This document shows positions 63,015-64,000 of a stretch of 64,000 nt of DNA, one piece after another. The notes below the pieces were generated by a model. That model saw only the letters and a list, made by a program, of their open reading frames with translations, was not told the origin of the DNA and made no database searches. The translations under genes and the position numbers were made by a program. The number at the start of each line of letters is the position of its first letter. Positions within the stretch are counted from its first letter, which is position 1. Origin of the DNA: Megasphaera vaginalis (ex Bordigoni et al. 2020) (GTDB taxonomy: Bacteria > Bacillota > Negativicutes > Veillonellales > Megasphaeraceae); contig NZ_OEQB01000001.1 in the NCBI RefSeq assembly GCF_900240295.1, positions 62,001-126,000 on the forward strand. Direction: 5' to 3'.

Positions 63015-64000
<986 letters not shown>

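Overview
This window looks like ordinary chromosomal core sequence from a Gram-negative-type Firmicute of the Negativicutes, most likely a Megasphaera/Veillonellaceae relative. That placement is an inference from gene content: an L-lactate permease, glgC plus glgD, GlnRS together with GatCAB, Firmicute-style DNA repair and tRNA-modification operons, strong AGGAGG ribosome-binding sites and frequent TTG/GTG starts. Nearly every gene is on the minus strand; only a fumarylacetoacetate-hydrolase-family gene and tadA are on plus. I see no rRNA, tRNA, CRISPR array, phage or insertion sequence.

Layout, left to right (minus-strand transcription runs right to left). 1-3571: phoH (cut by the window edge) behind two radical-SAM genes. 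4050-4613: ahpC peroxiredoxin with a near-perfect Fur/PerR-type box next to its promoter. 4711-15570: one long, tightly overlapping run miaB-mutS-mutL-(RsmJ-like methyltransferase)-miaA-(MetC-like PLP enzyme)-rnmV-rsmA-(thioredoxin-fold protein), i.e. mismatch repair with tRNA/rRNA maturation. 15730-19686: a NUDIX hydrolase, an MFS transporter and DUF4321-maf-radC. 19828-24023: glnS, the FAH-family gene and brnQ. 24205-28603: late cobalamin synthesis, cbiP-cbiB-pduX-cobD, which joins adenosylcobyric acid to an aminopropanol-phosphate arm made from threonine. 28734-34268: topB, a secreted HAD phosphatase and a lone OLD-family ATPase/TOPRIM nuclease. 34372-46138: a complete glycogen operon glgC-glgD-glgP-glgB-glgA followed by a large GH13-GH77 fusion. 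46374-49533: mltG-trmR-trhP-DUF4911, matching the Bacillus yrrL-yrrM-yrrO arrangement that makes 5-methoxyuridine in tRNA. 49601-53364: an exported repeat protein, a DUF4127 protein and a TRIC-type membrane protein. 53481-59187: tadA, alanine racemase, an amino-acid permease and lactate permease. 59721-64000: ligA (partial)-gatC-gatA-gatB.

Many transcription units can be outlined directly because intrinsic terminators (perfect or near-perfect hairpins with T tracts) sit between them. The least explained elements are two short promoter-to-terminator units (about 3666-3914 and 16490-16612), a 16-bp inverted repeat that could block the start codon of the secreted phosphatase on read-through RNA, a histone-like basic tail on GlgB, a thioredoxin-fold protein with SxxS in place of CxxC, and an exported protein built from two copies of an unassigned repeat. 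I found no clear new multi-gene system; the findings are ranked accordingly.
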